A stretch of DNA of 64,000 nucleotides from CAYSWV01 sp964434865 (GTDB lineage: Bacteria > Cyanobacteriota > Cyanobacteriia > Thermostichales > Thermostichaceae): NCBI GenBank assembly GCA_964434865.1, contig CAYSWV010000020.1:1-64000 (forward strand), written 5' to 3'. The first letter of the stretch is position 1; every line of letters begins with the position of its first letter. Below are positions 1-9,995 of this stretch, piece by piece. The notes under the pieces were generated by a model. The model saw nothing but the letters and a program-made list of their open reading frames with translations, did no database searches and had not been told where the DNA came from. Position numbers and translations under genes: made by a program.

Positions 1-576
1 TTTCTTTTTGTTGCTTTCGCATTTGCTGTTTTTCCTTGTTTTGATTTTTCTTGTGCTGCTTATCCTTGTGCTTCTTATCCTTGTGCTGCTTACCCCTGCG
101 CTGCCAATCCCTGTGCTGCTCAGGCAGAAGAAGCTGATGTTAAAGCCGCTGAAATTGAAGATGCTGAGTTTGAATTGGTCTCTGCGGTTGAAGATGGCAA
201 GAATATTGTTGAACTTACTCAAACACCCTGCCAGTTTTTAGAGAGTGAAGGTGTTGATCTTGGCTTTGAGGCAGCTAGTGCTGCAGATTGTAAACAGATC
301 AACTCAGAGACAGCTGATTCCCGTGTTGCACAGCCCTTTACATTGCCTGCTGGCGAATATACATTCCGAGTTACTAATCAGAATATTCCTTATGAGGTTG
401 GATTCTTCCTTCGTGGTGCTGGCTTAGGTGGCGTTACTCTACCCAGAGTGAGTGGTGGTGGACTCTTTGAGGGTGAAACTCAGGAGTACACAGTAGCTCT
501 CAAGCCTGGTGAGTATGTGTATAGCTGCCCCTTGAACCCCACTCTCAAGTACCCCTTGACAGTAACTGCAAACTAA
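1..576 (+). CDS. Secreted cupredoxin-fold protein with Cys-rich repeat, 5' end missing
   Basis: The reading frame is open from the first base and ends at TAA 574-576, so the start lies upstream of the window. The first residues are hydrophobic and Phe-rich. They are followed by five PCAA/PCAS-type pentads (roughly residues 19-40, Cys every five residues), an acidic linker, and a beta-rich C-terminal half that reads like a cupredoxin (PAGEYTFRVTN, then GEYVYSCP near the end). The C-terminal loop has the Cys but not the His and Met that normally follow it, and the upstream His is also absent, so a type-1 copper site is unlikely. NPCAA-like repeats occur in other cyanobacterial exported proteins. 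A rho-independent terminator follows. Function unknown; probably secreted or periplasmic. Confidence 0.75.
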   Translation, partial: FLFVAFAFAVFPCFDFSCAAYPCASYPCAAYPCAANPCAAQAEEADVKAAEIEDAEFELVSAVEDGKNIVELTQTPCQFLESEGVDLGFEAASAADCKQINSETADSRVAQPFTLPAGEYTFRVTNQNIPYEVGFFLRGAGLGGVTLPRVSGGGLFEGETQEYTVALKPGEYVYSCPLNPTLKYPLTVTAN

Positions 577-617
577 CTCCTCTGTGCCAGTCTCAAACTA
601 GTTTTACAGAATAAAGG

Positions 618-647
618 CAAGGATTCGTGAGTGGATCCTTGTTTTTT
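618..647 (+). terminator. Rho-independent terminator of the cupredoxin-like gene
   Basis: CAAGGATTC (618-626) can pair with GGATCCTTG (633-641) around a 6-nt loop, with one G-U pair, and a run of six T (642-647) follows directly. It lies 41 bp past the stop codon of the preceding gene. Confidence 0.8.
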
Positions 648-783
648 CTTGTGGTAGCTCAGCTTTCAGCTCGATGACCACGATTTCTTTGCCAAGATAT
701 CTGACGTTACTTTCTGGAGAGAACTATAATTTAGATTACCCAGTCTTTAAGACACCTTTGGAAGAGTTACTATTGAGGTTTGT

Positions 784-2250
784 ATGCGCGGAACAGCCCT
801 ACTGTCAAACGATTTGCCAACTCTTTCGTTTACCCCTTCTTATCAGTTTAATCAATCATGGCAGGAGCCACTCTCTACGTTATTGGGCTGGGGCCGAGCT
901 GCAGGCGCCGACTATATCGAGTTTTTTTTAGAACGAAGTAACCACATTAGCTGCTTAGCAGAAGCGGATGCTATCACCAGCCTGTCCCCTCGACTGTCAA
1001 CAGGGGCTGGTGTTCGGGTTTTTCGAGGGCACTCTGATTGCTATGTAAGTACCAATGATCTAACGTTTACAGGGTTAAAGGCAGCCTTAGAAAAAGGACT
1101 CTCTATCCTAGGTTTGAAAGCCCCTGGGCCAACCACTTGGATCCCACCGGTAACCTTAGAACTGCTGAGAGATTATGCTGAGATTCGGGGTAAGGATAGT
1201 TGGCTCAAGGCCTGTACCTCTATGAAAGAAATGGGTGAGATCTTATTGGAGGCTAATGCTCAACTTGAGCGTAAAGTGAACCATCTCCAAGCTCGCCGGA
1301 GCAACTACTTCAGAGATTGGCAGGAAGTCATGGTTGCCTCTAGTGAAGGGACCTTTGCTCGAGATATTCGCCTCACTCAATCGGTGGCTTGCAGTGTCTT
1401 GTGTGCTGACGGTGCCCATCGTACCTCTATTGGAAAACGAGAAGGCAAAACATCCGATCCAGCCTATTTGATGGCCTGGGATCTAGAGACCACAACCAGC
1501 GAAGTAGCTGAAGCCGCCGGCACGATGTTGTATGCCGATTATGTGGAGTCGGGCACCTATCCGATCATCATGGCTAACCAGTTTGGTGGGGTGATCTTCC
1601 ATGAAGCCTGTGGTCATTTACTGGAAACTACTCAAATTGAACGAAACACGACTCCCTTTGCGGATAAAAAGGGTCAACTCATTGCTCACCCTAGTTTGAC
1701 TGCTTGGGATGAAGGCCTCACAGAGTCAGCCTTTGGCACGATTGATATGGACGATGAAGGGATGCCTGCTCAGCGGACCCTATTGATTGAAAATGGGGTG
1801 CTCAAAAACTTCTTAAGTGATCGGACTGGCTTTGTGAGAACTGGACATCCGCGCACGGGTAGTGGACGGCGACAAAACTACACCTATGCGGCTGCTAGTC
1901 GAATGCGGAATACTTATATTGCACCAGGACAGTACACCTTAGACGATCTGTTTGCAGCTGTTGATCGAGGTATCTATTGCAAGCGGATGGGGGGTGGTAG
2001 TGTTGGTGCCACCGGCCAATTTAATTTTGCTGTTGAAGAAGCCTACTTGATTGAACACGGTAAAATCTCCAAACCCTTGAAAGGGGCCACTTTGATCGGG
2101 GATGCTCAAGAGATCATGAATAAGATCTCAATGTGTTCTCAAGATTTAGGGTTGGCTGCAGGCTTCTGTGGATCGGTCAGTGGCAGCATTTACGTCACCG
2201 TTGGCCAACCTCATATTAAAGTTGACTCCATTACTGTTGGTGGTCGCTAA
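784..2250 (+). CDS. tldD: TldD-type metalloprotease subunit
   Basis: A 488-residue protein of the TldD/PmbA (peptidase U62) family. The family's zinc-protease motif HExxxH is present as HEACGH at residues 273-278, and the conserved C-terminal stretch ending in DSITVGGR is intact. In other bacteria TldD and TldE (PmbA) form a cytosolic heterodimeric protease that degrades unfolded peptides and matures some peptide natural products and antitoxins. The ATG at 784 is preceded by GAGG with 5-nt spacing, and the N-terminus matches cyanobacterial TldD length. The partner subunit gene follows 48 bp downstream on the same strand, so the two are probably co-transcribed. Confidence 0.93.
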   Translation: MRGTALLSNDLPTLSFTPSYQFNQSWQEPLSTLLGWGRAAGADYIEFFLERSNHISCLAEADAITSLSPRLSTGAGVRVFRGHSDCYVSTNDLTFTGLKAALEKGLSILGLKAPGPTTWIPPVTLELLRDYAEIRGKDSWLKACTSMKEMGEILLEANAQLERKVNHLQARRSNYFRDWQEVMVASSEGTFARDIRLTQSVACSVLCADGAHRTSIGKREGKTSDPAYLMAWDLETTTSEVAEAAGTMLYADYVESGTYPIIMANQFGGVIFHEACGHLLETTQIERNTTPFADKKGQLIAHPSLTAWDEGLTESAFGTIDMDDEGMPAQRTLLIENGVLKNFLSDRTGFVRTGHPRTGSGRRQNYTYAAASRMRNTYIAPGQYTLDDLFAAVDRGIYCKRMGGGSVGATGQFNFAVEEAYLIEHGKISKPLKGATLIGDAQEIMNKISMCSQDLGLAAGFCGSVSGSIYVTVGQPHIKVDSITVGGR

Positions 2251-2298
2251 ACATTCAATTCTGCTTTTCTACAATCACACTTGAAATAGGAGACCAGC

Positions 2299-3639
2299 AT
2301 GTTAACGTTGGAGACCCTAGCTGAGCAGGCCAAGATCAGTGCAGGCCAGTTAGGTATCACTAAATTTGACATTTTTGGAGCTACCATTAATGAAACCAGT
2401 GTTCAAGTCGATCAGGGTAAACCTAAACAGGTCAAGGCGTCTAATCGCTCCAGTGTTATTGTTCGAGTTTGGAACTCAGCCCAACAAGTTGGTGTGACCA
2501 CAACTACGGATACAGATGCAGATGGGATCACCTTAGCCTTGAAAACAGCTCTTGAAGCCAGTGTTTTTGGTGTGCGTGAACACTGTCCTGACTTTAGCCC
2601 TGAAGCTACAACCCCACTAGACCCTCTACCTGATCCAGTTGTGGAGCCTACTCCAGCCTCCGATCTGGTTGACCGCCTCATTGATGCCGAACGGAGCTTA
2701 CTAGAGGCTCATCCAGCGATCAAAGGTGTTCCTTACAATGGCCTTGGCCAACGAGATGTCGAGCGATTTTATCTAAACAGTGACGGCTCACTTCGACAAG
2801 GGCATAATGCTACCACCTCGATCTATTTGGTAAGTCGTACAGAAGAGGAAGGGCGTAAACCTCGAAGTGCGGGTGCAATTCGCCTGAGCCATGGTCTCTC
2901 TGATCTAGACATTGCGGGATGCTTGCAAGAGGCTAGCGAAAAAACCATCAGCCACCTCAACTATGAAAAGGTTGCCTCTGGTAAGTACATGGTTGTCTTT
3001 TCTCCTGAAGCGTTTCTCAGTTTGCTAAGTGCATTTTCAAATATTTTTAATGCTCAGAGTATTCTAGACAAGCAAAGTCTGTCTACTCCAGACTCATTGG
3101 GAGCTACCTTAGCATCTCCGTTACTCTCAGTTTATGATGATGCTAGACATCCAGACAATATTGGTGCTGTTGCATTTGATGGTGAAGGCACGCCCACCCG
3201 TCGGTTAAGCCTGATCTCCAAAGGTGTATTGACTCATTTCTTACATAGCTCTGTCACAGCTCAACGCCTGGGAGCTAATTTGACTGGCCATGGTAGCATT
3301 GGCGCCAAGGTTTCAGTTGGATCTCACTTTTACCATGTGCTTTCTGAAGTGGAACCAGAGGCAAGCTATCGGATTGAAGAAGCTGATCAAGTGATCTATA
3401 TTGATGAACTTCAGGCTCTCCACGCTGGTGTCAAGTCAACACAAGGATCCTTCTCACTACCTTTTGATGGCTGGCTGCTAAAACAGGGCACTAAAACCAG
3501 CATTGAATCGGCAACAGTAGCTGGCGATTTCCGTGAGCTACTCCAGTCGATCGTACATGTGGATGATCAGGCCCAAGTCACACCGGGTGGTGTCTGCCCG
3601 CATATTTGGATCAGAGATTTGTCCATTACCGGCGAATAA
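2299..3639 (+). CDS. TldE/PmbA-type protease partner subunit
   Basis: A 446-residue TldD/PmbA family protein lacking the HExxxH motif seen in its upstream neighbour, as expected for the TldE/PmbA subunit. Family-typical regions include the central segment FSPEAFLSLLSAFSNIF and the C-terminal VAGDFRELL region. The start ATG is preceded by AGGAGA with suitable spacing. Directly following tldD fits the known heterodimer, in which TldE shapes the chamber and TldD supplies the metal site. It ends 11 bp before the stop of the convergent acnB gene. The symbol tldE or pmbA would be reasonable by family. Confidence 0.88.
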   Translation: MLTLETLAEQAKISAGQLGITKFDIFGATINETSVQVDQGKPKQVKASNRSSVIVRVWNSAQQVGVTTTTDTDADGITLALKTALEASVFGVREHCPDFSPEATTPLDPLPDPVVEPTPASDLVDRLIDAERSLLEAHPAIKGVPYNGLGQRDVERFYLNSDGSLRQGHNATTSIYLVSRTEEEGRKPRSAGAIRLSHGLSDLDIAGCLQEASEKTISHLNYEKVASGKYMVVFSPEAFLSLLSAFSNIFNAQSILDKQSLSTPDSLGATLASPLLSVYDDARHPDNIGAVAFDGEGTPTRRLSLISKGVLTHFLHSSVTAQRLGANLTGHGSIGAKVSVGSHFYHVLSEVEPEASYRIEEADQVIYIDELQALHAGVKSTQGSFSLPFDGWLLKQGTKTSIESATVAGDFRELLQSIVHVDDQAQVTPGGVCPHIWIRDLSITGE

Positions 3640-3650
3640 GATAGGAGTGA

Positions 3651-6254
3651 CTAGGTAGCAGCAGGTATCCCTAACATATCCTCAATTCGCGGCATCTGAT
3701 CAAGCGGAATGACCCGCCCCTCATCTTCAAACCCAGGAATCTGGTCAAAGTTAAGGTAGCGGTAAATCTCTCCTGCAAAGGGATTGATCTTATTGGCTAC
3801 AATCTCACGATACTCAGCAGAGGTAGGGATACGGCCCAGTAGAGCACAGGCTGCTGCTAGCTCGGCTGATCCCAGATAGACGCGTGCATCTTTACCCATC
3901 CGGTTATTAAAGTTCCGAGTTGAAGTTGACATCACCGTTGCTCCATCTTCAACTCGAGCTTGATTGCCCATACATAAGCTGCACCCAGGCATTTCAGTCC
4001 GAGCTCCGATCGCACCAAAAATTCCGTAAACGCCTTCCTGTTTCAGTTGATATTCATCCATCCGAGTGGGGGGACAGATCCAAAATTGATTGACTTTAGC
4101 CCGGCCTTGTCCTTCTAAAACCTTGGCAGCCGCTCGGTAATGACCAATATTAGTCATACAAGATCCGATAAACACTTCATCAATTCGATCATCAGCCACT
4201 TCAGACAGCACCTTGACATTGTCTGGATCATTGGGAGCTGCCACAATGGGTTCGGTAATCTGGTTAAGATTAATCTGCAACACTTCAACATACTCAGCAT
4301 TGGCATCTGCTGACATTAACGTAGGATTGGCTAACCAGGCTTCTAGTTTGGCCACACGACGCATTAGAGTCCGGGCATCTTGATAGCCTCGAGCTACCAT
4401 GTTTTTCAACAACACTACATTTGATTTTAAATACTCAGCTACAGTCGTTTCACTCAGTTTGATTGTACATCCGGCACAGGAGCGCTCGGCAGAAGCATCC
4501 GTAAATTCAAAGGCCTGTTCCACTTTCAAATCAGGCAAGCCTTCAATCTCCATGATCCGGCCCGCAAAGACATTTTTCTTGTTTTTCTTTTCAACGGTTA
4601 ATAAGCCCTGTTGAATTGCGACATAAGGAATGGCATGCACAATATCCCGTAAGGTGATCCCAGGCTGGAGATGACCCGTAAATCGAACTAATACCGACTC
4701 TGGCATGTCCAATGGCATGACCCCAAGAGCGCCAGCAAAGGCAACCAACCCTGATCCCGCTGGAAAGGAGATTCCCAATGGAAAGCGAGTGTGAGAGTCG
4801 CCACCGGTCCCCACGGTGTCTGGAATGAGCATTCGATTTAGCCACGAGTGAATGATCCCATCTCCAGGTTTGAGCACTACCCCTCCCCGCGCCGCAAAGA
4901 AATCAGGTAGTTCCTTATGAACCTTGACATCCACAGGTTTAGGATAAGCGGCCGTATGACAAAAACTTTGCATCACAAGATCAGCATTGAACCCCAGACA
5001 GGCTAGCTCTTTTAACTCATCTCGAGTCATGGGTCCAGTTGTATCCTGCGATCCCACCGTGGTCATGACAGGTTCACAAGACATCCCTGGTCGGACACCG
5101 GGTAATCCACAGGCCTGACCCACCATCTTTTGAGCGAGAGTAAAGCCTTTAGCCTGGTCAGTTTCAGGCGGTTGAGGCCGAACAAATACTGGAGATGGAT
5201 CAAGACCTAGAGACTGCCGGGTTTTATCGGTAAGCGCCCGACCAATTAATAATGGAATTCGGCCTCCAGCCCGGACTTCATCTAGTAACGTCGTTGGACT
5301 CAGGGTAAAGGTTGAGATTACCTGGCCCGCTTCATTGGTGATTTCCCCTTTGTAGGGATGCACGGTGATCACCATCCCCGTATCCATGGCCGTGACATCA
5401 CATTGAATCGGTAAGGCTCCAGCATCTTCAGCTGTATTAAAAAAGATCGGAGCAATCGATCCGCCCAGGATATAGCCTCCACTCCGCTTATTGGGTACAC
5501 CAGGAATATCCCGGCCCAGATGCCACAGTACTGAATTAATAGCAGATTTACGAGATGATCCCGTTCCAACGACATCACCAACATAGGCTACAGGATGCCC
5601 TTTTTGCTTCAGCTCTTGAATAATAGCTAGAGCGCCAGGCAACCGTGACTCCAACATGGATAAGGCATGAAGCGGAATATCAGGTCGAGTGGTGGCATGA
5701 GTAGCGGGTGAGAGATCATCCGTATTGGTTTCACCAGGAACTTTGAACACGGTCAGGGTAATGGCTTCAGGACATTTAGGTTTTTCCAGGAACCACTCGG
5801 CCTCAGCCCAGGCTTGAACCACTCGCTTAGCCTCCGGTTGAGTCAGTTCCATTACATCATGAAAAGCCTCAAAGATTAAAAGTGTATGACTCAGCGCTGC
5901 TGCTGCTCGTTGGACAATATCAGGCCTAGGATCTTGTAATAACTCCACCAAAATTTGAACATTGTATCCCCCCAGCATCGTGCCTAGGATGTCGGTAGCG
6001 GTAGATGCATCAATTAAAGGGGATTGAACTGATCCCTTCACAAGGCTAGCTAAAAAGGAGGCTTTAACATAAGCTGCTTCATCAACCCCAGGGGGGATGC
6101 GTTCCTTGAGCAAATGCAACAAAAAGGCTTCTTCCCCGGCAGGGGGCCGTTGGAGTAGATCACAGAGATCAGAAGTTTGGGCAGCACAGAGGGGCAGAGC
6201 TGGAATACCTAAAGCTTCCCGTTCTTGAGCTTGTTCACGGTAACGCTGCAACAT
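3651..6254 (-). CDS. acnB: Aconitate hydratase B
   Basis: An 867-residue AcnB-type aconitase of the incomplete cyanobacterial TCA cycle, interconverting citrate and isocitrate; AcnB enzymes may also act on 2-methylisocitrate. Visible features are the N-terminal HEAT-like domain (MLQRYREQAQ, PPAGEE), the swivel domain before the catalytic domains (AcnB order), and the [4Fe-4S] cysteine motifs GSCMTNIG and PGCSLCMGN. A longer frame opens at 6317, but the ATG at 6254 is chosen because AGGAGG lies 7-8 nt upstream and the protein then begins like other AcnB proteins. It converges on the tldD/tldE pair. Length is normal for the family. Confidence 0.95.
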   Translation of the reverse strand: MLQRYREQAQEREALGIPALPLCAAQTSDLCDLLQRPPAGEEAFLLHLLKERIPPGVDEAAYVKASFLASLVKGSVQSPLIDASTATDILGTMLGGYNVQILVELLQDPRPDIVQRAAAALSHTLLIFEAFHDVMELTQPEAKRVVQAWAEAEWFLEKPKCPEAITLTVFKVPGETNTDDLSPATHATTRPDIPLHALSMLESRLPGALAIIQELKQKGHPVAYVGDVVGTGSSRKSAINSVLWHLGRDIPGVPNKRSGGYILGGSIAPIFFNTAEDAGALPIQCDVTAMDTGMVITVHPYKGEITNEAGQVISTFTLSPTTLLDEVRAGGRIPLLIGRALTDKTRQSLGLDPSPVFVRPQPPETDQAKGFTLAQKMVGQACGLPGVRPGMSCEPVMTTVGSQDTTGPMTRDELKELACLGFNADLVMQSFCHTAAYPKPVDVKVHKELPDFFAARGGVVLKPGDGIIHSWLNRMLIPDTVGTGGDSHTRFPLGISFPAGSGLVAFAGALGVMPLDMPESVLVRFTGHLQPGITLRDIVHAIPYVAIQQGLLTVEKKNKKNVFAGRIMEIEGLPDLKVEQAFEFTDASAERSCAGCTIKLSETTVAEYLKSNVVLLKNMVARGYQDARTLMRRVAKLEAWLANPTLMSADANAEYVEVLQINLNQITEPIVAAPNDPDNVKVLSEVADDRIDEVFIGSCMTNIGHYRAAAKVLEGQGRAKVNQFWICPPTRMDEYQLKQEGVYGIFGAIGARTEMPGCSLCMGNQARVEDGATVMSTSTRNFNNRMGKDARVYLGSAELAAACALLGRIPTSAEYREIVANKINPFAGEIYRYLNFDQIPGFEDEGRVIPLDQMPRIEDMLGIPAAT

Positions 6255-6449
6255 CGTGATCCTCCTAGCCAACTCTGTTAATCCATTTGTGTCTCTGTAT
6301 TTTAGTCTCAAACACACTTAGACACTTTAGATCGCCATAAGCAAAACCTAAAGTAGTCTCTGACACCTAATTCAATCAGGATAAATCTGATCGAGATTGG
6401 TCCTGAAGTTAATGAGGTTACTTCATTCAATGAAGATTTTGTGAAGTGG

Positions 6450-7715
6450 TTACGGTGAGGCCTCCAGAGCAGCCAACCCTGTACCTTGATAGTAGTGAGC
6501 TAAGATCTGCTGATAGCTCCACCCTTCTGAGGCTAGACTGGCAGCTCCCCACTGACTCATGCCTAACCCATGACCAAAGCCTTGCCCTGAGATCACAAAC
6601 TGACTGGGTGATCCAGCCACAGGAATCAAGCTTGCGGTGGTGTTATCAACTCCAGTGGGTGTAATAGAAAACATCGTGCTTTTGAGTTGCAGGCGTTGAC
6701 GGATCTCATTAGCTGTCAGAGTTTTACTACCTTCAGTTCCTGACACTAAGACTGTTTTAGCCCGACCATAGGGTGTCCGTTCCACTACATCTATGCTAGT
6801 AATCGTGCCAACCCCACCGATCGCTTGTTGGACTTGGGTTGCATTGAGGCGAGAGGTCCAGCTAAAGACAGGAGCATTGGAGTCGTAATCAGGAACCCCC
6901 TTCAGATAAGGCAGAGGCTCTAGCCAAACATTAGCAACATCTTCAGTATGGCCCCCGGATGAGGAGTGAAACACCGCATTAATGATCTGGCTTTGATAGG
7001 TTAAAACTTGATCGGAGGTATCACGAGCTGCCATTTGGGTTAAGTTGGACTCAGCACTGACACCTTTATAAACTTGCCACGTTGTATCATTACCAACATC
7101 AAAAGGCTGGTTTAGGCGTTGATTACGGTGGAAGAGTACATAGGTTCGAGCGGCTACAGCTTGGGCTTTCAGGGCCTCGGCGGGGAAACGGTGGCCCATC
7201 TCACTGCCTACCACACTAGAAACATAATCATCTAGCCCCACCTGATTGACTGCAATCACCCCTCTTTTTCCAGGTACTAACTCTACTAATCCCCGATACC
7301 AATGCTTATCAATAAAAACTAGGCCATCGGGAGTAGCCGGTTGCAGGTAGAGCCTTGAGTCCGACACTGATCCCAGCTGTACTCCTAGACTAGAAGCTGT
7401 GCCCGTTAACGGCGTCATGGCTTGAATGTCAGCCAGAGGTTGCCCTTGACTATTTAAGATGCGGGCATCAGTTGAGCTACCCACCGTAACTCTAGGTGTA
7501 TTCACAGCAACACCTACTCGTAGCAGTACACTGGCGTAACTTGGAAAGGCCAGCAGCAACCAGATCCAAAGGCTTAGCCAAATTCCTTGAAGCCATGAGA
7601 TCTGCTTTGATCTTTCAGATCCAGTACCTGACTCTGACAGGGTGGATAGAGTCTTAGATCTCTGACGGGATTGATCGCAAATTGGTGATAAGAGGAAGGG
7701 AACCATAAACTTCAC
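6450..7715 (-). CDS. SpoIID/LytB domain secreted protein
   Basis: A 421-residue protein with an N-terminal hydrophobic segment at about residues 42-62 (a signal anchor or late signal peptide) followed by a SpoIID-family domain. Typical motifs are VGLDDYVSSVVGSEM, FPAEALKAQAVAARTY, SSSGGHTEDV and the C-terminal GQGFGHGLGMSQWGA. SpoIID of Bacillus is a lytic transglycosylase acting on denuded glycan strands; cyanobacterial homologues are thought to act on peptidoglycan outside the cytoplasmic membrane. The GTG start at 7715 has GAGG 8 nt upstream; an in-frame ATG at 7706 is an alternative. A second homologue lies at 43383-44963. Confidence 0.85.
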   Translation of the reverse strand: MKFMVPFLLSPICDQSRQRSKTLSTLSESGTGSERSKQISWLQGIWLSLWIWLLLAFPSYASVLLRVGVAVNTPRVTVGSSTDARILNSQGQPLADIQAMTPLTGTASSLGVQLGSVSDSRLYLQPATPDGLVFIDKHWYRGLVELVPGKRGVIAVNQVGLDDYVSSVVGSEMGHRFPAEALKAQAVAARTYVLFHRNQRLNQPFDVGNDTTWQVYKGVSAESNLTQMAARDTSDQVLTYQSQIINAVFHSSSGGHTEDVANVWLEPLPYLKGVPDYDSNAPVFSWTSRLNATQVQQAIGGVGTITSIDVVERTPYGRAKTVLVSGTEGSKTLTANEIRQRLQLKSTMFSITPTGVDNTTASLIPVAGSPSQFVISGQGFGHGLGMSQWGAASLASEGWSYQQILAHYYQGTGLAALEASP

Positions 7716-8096
7716 ACAGACACCCTCAAGGCGTAGAGCACAACATCATCAGCGGCCTCATCCCAGGCCTGACTTAGAACTCATTGGGTACACATACCTA
7801 TCTGAGCTTTTAGCAGAATACCCGCAAAGGATAAAGAAAATCCATCCAAGCAGATGAACGAGTCGAAATGGGTATGTCCACAACTGACATTATCAAAAAC
7901 ATTGAGCTGCGGCATCGTGTGGGCCAGGTTCTTCAGACATTCCTACTAACAGCCATCAGAGCCAAGACCACACCAATCCTGAAGCCAATCCTACCGGTAT
8001 GGGGGCATTGTGGCAAATCACACTAGATCTAGAGTTTTTGCTGAGCGCACCCCGATTCACCGCAAAAGACTCTACGCTAAATATCAGCGAAAAAAC
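7716..8096. other. Intergenic region without a convincing gene
   Basis: This 381-bp stretch separates two minus-strand genes. A 52-codon plus-strand frame (7868-8026) is present but has no ribosome binding site and no family resemblance that I recognise. No terminator or structured RNA stands out. Confidence 0.5.
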
Positions 8097-8666
8097 TTAG
8101 ATCATGGCAAAGTCAAGGTCATCTTCAGCCTCAGTGTCATCTTCAGCATCAAAGAAGTCATAAGCGACATTTAGACCAACAAAAGTAGTTTTTTTAGTAA
8201 CACCAGTCATCAAGTAGGCCTCACCATGCGTCACTAAAATCAGGGCCTCTTTGGGTACATAACTCTTGCGGTAGGAAAACTGAGTTTCATATAAGCCCTC
8301 CTCAAGATCAACGGCTTCTAGAGGATAGACATCGGTCACATTAAATCCTGCCAGACGTGTTAGAGGTACAGGATAAATTGAGGTGTCTTGATCGAAAGAA
8401 CTGGCTTGAAGTTGGGCGGCCTCCCCATCCAGTTCAGTGATGACCTCTTCAACCGGACTTCCTTCAGGATCCATGCGCACTGATGAGAGTTCCTGGCGGG
8501 TATACATCTGGCCATCAGCACTGAGATAACCTTTAGCCAGAGGATGTCCCTCTTTTTCAACACTGGTTTTTGAATAACCATAGAGATCACGCTTGGTAAC
8601 ACGCGACCCCAGTTGAACCTGATGGATGGTACCGTTTAACTTCAATGACAATGATTTAGCGGCCAC
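8097..8666 (-). CDS. Conserved hypothetical protein with acidic C-terminus
   Basis: A 189-residue protein with an even, protein-like composition and no signal peptide or membrane segment. The start has a plausible purine-rich ribosome binding site (AGGAGACA) a few bases upstream of ATG GCC GCT. The middle contains a YGYSKTSVEKEG segment and a VYPLEAVDLEEGLYETQFSY segment, and the last 15 residues are almost all Asp, Glu or small residues. I do not recognise the family. A soluble, possibly zinc-finger-free binding protein is all that can be said. It stands alone on its strand, with a divergent HdrB-like gene upstream. Confidence 0.7.
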   Translation of the reverse strand: MAAKSLSLKLNGTIHQVQLGSRVTKRDLYGYSKTSVEKEGHPLAKGYLSADGQMYTRQELSSVRMDPEGSPVEEVITELDGEAAQLQASSFDQDTSIYPVPLTRLAGFNVTDVYPLEAVDLEEGLYETQFSYRKSYVPKEALILVTHGEAYLMTGVTKKTTFVGLNVAYDFFDAEDDTEAEDDLDFAMI

Positions 8667-8775
8667 AGCTTGTCTCCTGTGAAGGCTGAGATGAATTGAG
8701 TCTACCGTGATAGAGGGCTGATCTTAACTCGACACAGTTGTACACTAAAGAGGATCTGAGTTACTCATCTTGCAC

Positions 8776-9708
8776 ATGACTGTTTTAGACTCCCTCCCCT
8801 TGCGCTATGCCTACTATCCTGGCTGTGTAGCTCAAGGAGCCTGCCGCGAACTCTACGAAGCCACAGATTTGATCACTCGCCATCTAGGTATCGAGCTGAT
8901 AGAGCTAGCTCAGGCCAGTTGCTGTGGTTCAGGGACTTTTAAGGAAGAATCTCAACTGTTAGAAGATAGCGTTAATGCTCGGAATCTGGCTTTAGCTGAA
9001 GCCTTAAAGTTACCGATCTTGACTCATTGCAGTACCTGTCAGGGCGTTTTAGGTCGAGTCAATCAAAAATTGAAACAAGATATCGAAGCGAATCCCACGT
9101 ATGTAGCTCATATCAATCAGTTGTGTCAATCCAGTGGCTGCAAGCACACTTACCAAGGTACAGGTGAAGTGAAACACTTACTCTGGATCTTGATTCAAGA
9201 TGTGGGTATAGAAGCGTTGGCAGCAAAAGTTCAAAACACCTTATCAACTCTCCGTTGTGCTCCTTTTTACGGGTGCTATCTTCTCCGAGCTTACGATATC
9301 AGTGCTTACGATCATCCTGTCAATCCCACGAGCTTAGAGCAGATTATTACCGCTGTTGGGGCTACTCCAGTTGATTACCCTGGCCGCACCCAATGTTGTG
9401 GATGGCCGATCTCCAGCTATGCTCCAGACCAGTCTTTTGCCATGGCCGGCCGTCATATTAGCGCTGCCATCGATGCAGGAGCTGATTGTATGGTGACACC
9501 TTGTCCGCTATGTCATCTCAATTTAGACTCTCGTCAACCTGAAGTCGAAGCGGTTATGGGCCGATCGTTGAAGTTACCGATCTTGCATTTGCCTCAGCTG
9601 ATTGGTTTAGCCCTTGGGATCAGTCCTCAAGCTCTGGGTCTACAACGCCATATTGTTTCAACCCAAACAATTATTGAAAAAGTAGCGACTACAATCAAGT
9701 CCCCATAG
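8776..9708 (+). CDS. HdrB-like CCG-domain iron-sulfur protein
   Basis: A 310-residue protein with two CCG (cysteine-rich) domains as in subunit B of heterodisulfide reductase and the C-terminal domain of succinate dehydrogenase SdhE-type proteins. Motifs in order are YYPGC, SCCGSGTF, HCSTCQG, then GCYLLR, QCCGWP and TPCPLCH. In archaeal HdrB these cysteines bind noncubane [4Fe-4S] clusters. Cyanobacteria lack methanogenic cofactors, so the electron partner is unknown; a thiol/disulfide or quinone-linked redox role is inference. A TTG at 8770 and this ATG are both possible starts; ATG is preferred because it is only two codons later and the conserved region begins soon after. Confidence 0.85.
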   Translation: MTVLDSLPLRYAYYPGCVAQGACRELYEATDLITRHLGIELIELAQASCCGSGTFKEESQLLEDSVNARNLALAEALKLPILTHCSTCQGVLGRVNQKLKQDIEANPTYVAHINQLCQSSGCKHTYQGTGEVKHLLWILIQDVGIEALAAKVQNTLSTLRCAPFYGCYLLRAYDISAYDHPVNPTSLEQIITAVGATPVDYPGRTQCCGWPISSYAPDQSFAMAGRHISAAIDAGADCMVTPCPLCHLNLDSRQPEVEAVMGRSLKLPILHLPQLIGLALGISPQALGLQRHIVSTQTIIEKVATTIKSP

Positions 9709-9995
9709 AGTTCAATAGATAAGTTCACTAGATTCACGCTCAACTTGAAGCTTAGTTTTTAGGGCTTCAATGGTTAACTTGACTCCAGGTTGACAATGTG
9801 TCTTTAGCCATTACGGCCCAGTAAGCTGCCATCATGAGTCAGCCTTACCCAAGTGAATCATTGGAGCAGATGACGGCTCACTAGACATTCTTTTAGGTTT
9901 TTGCGTTAGATCTAGTGCGTAGACTTCGATCTAGATCTGCCTGTTTAGGCTAGTTGCTGGTACAATCCACCCTAGCTCTGTGAGGAGGATGTGTT

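Noticed and set aside
7868..8026. 52-codon plus-strand frame
   Set aside because: It has no ribosome binding site and no recognisable family pattern.
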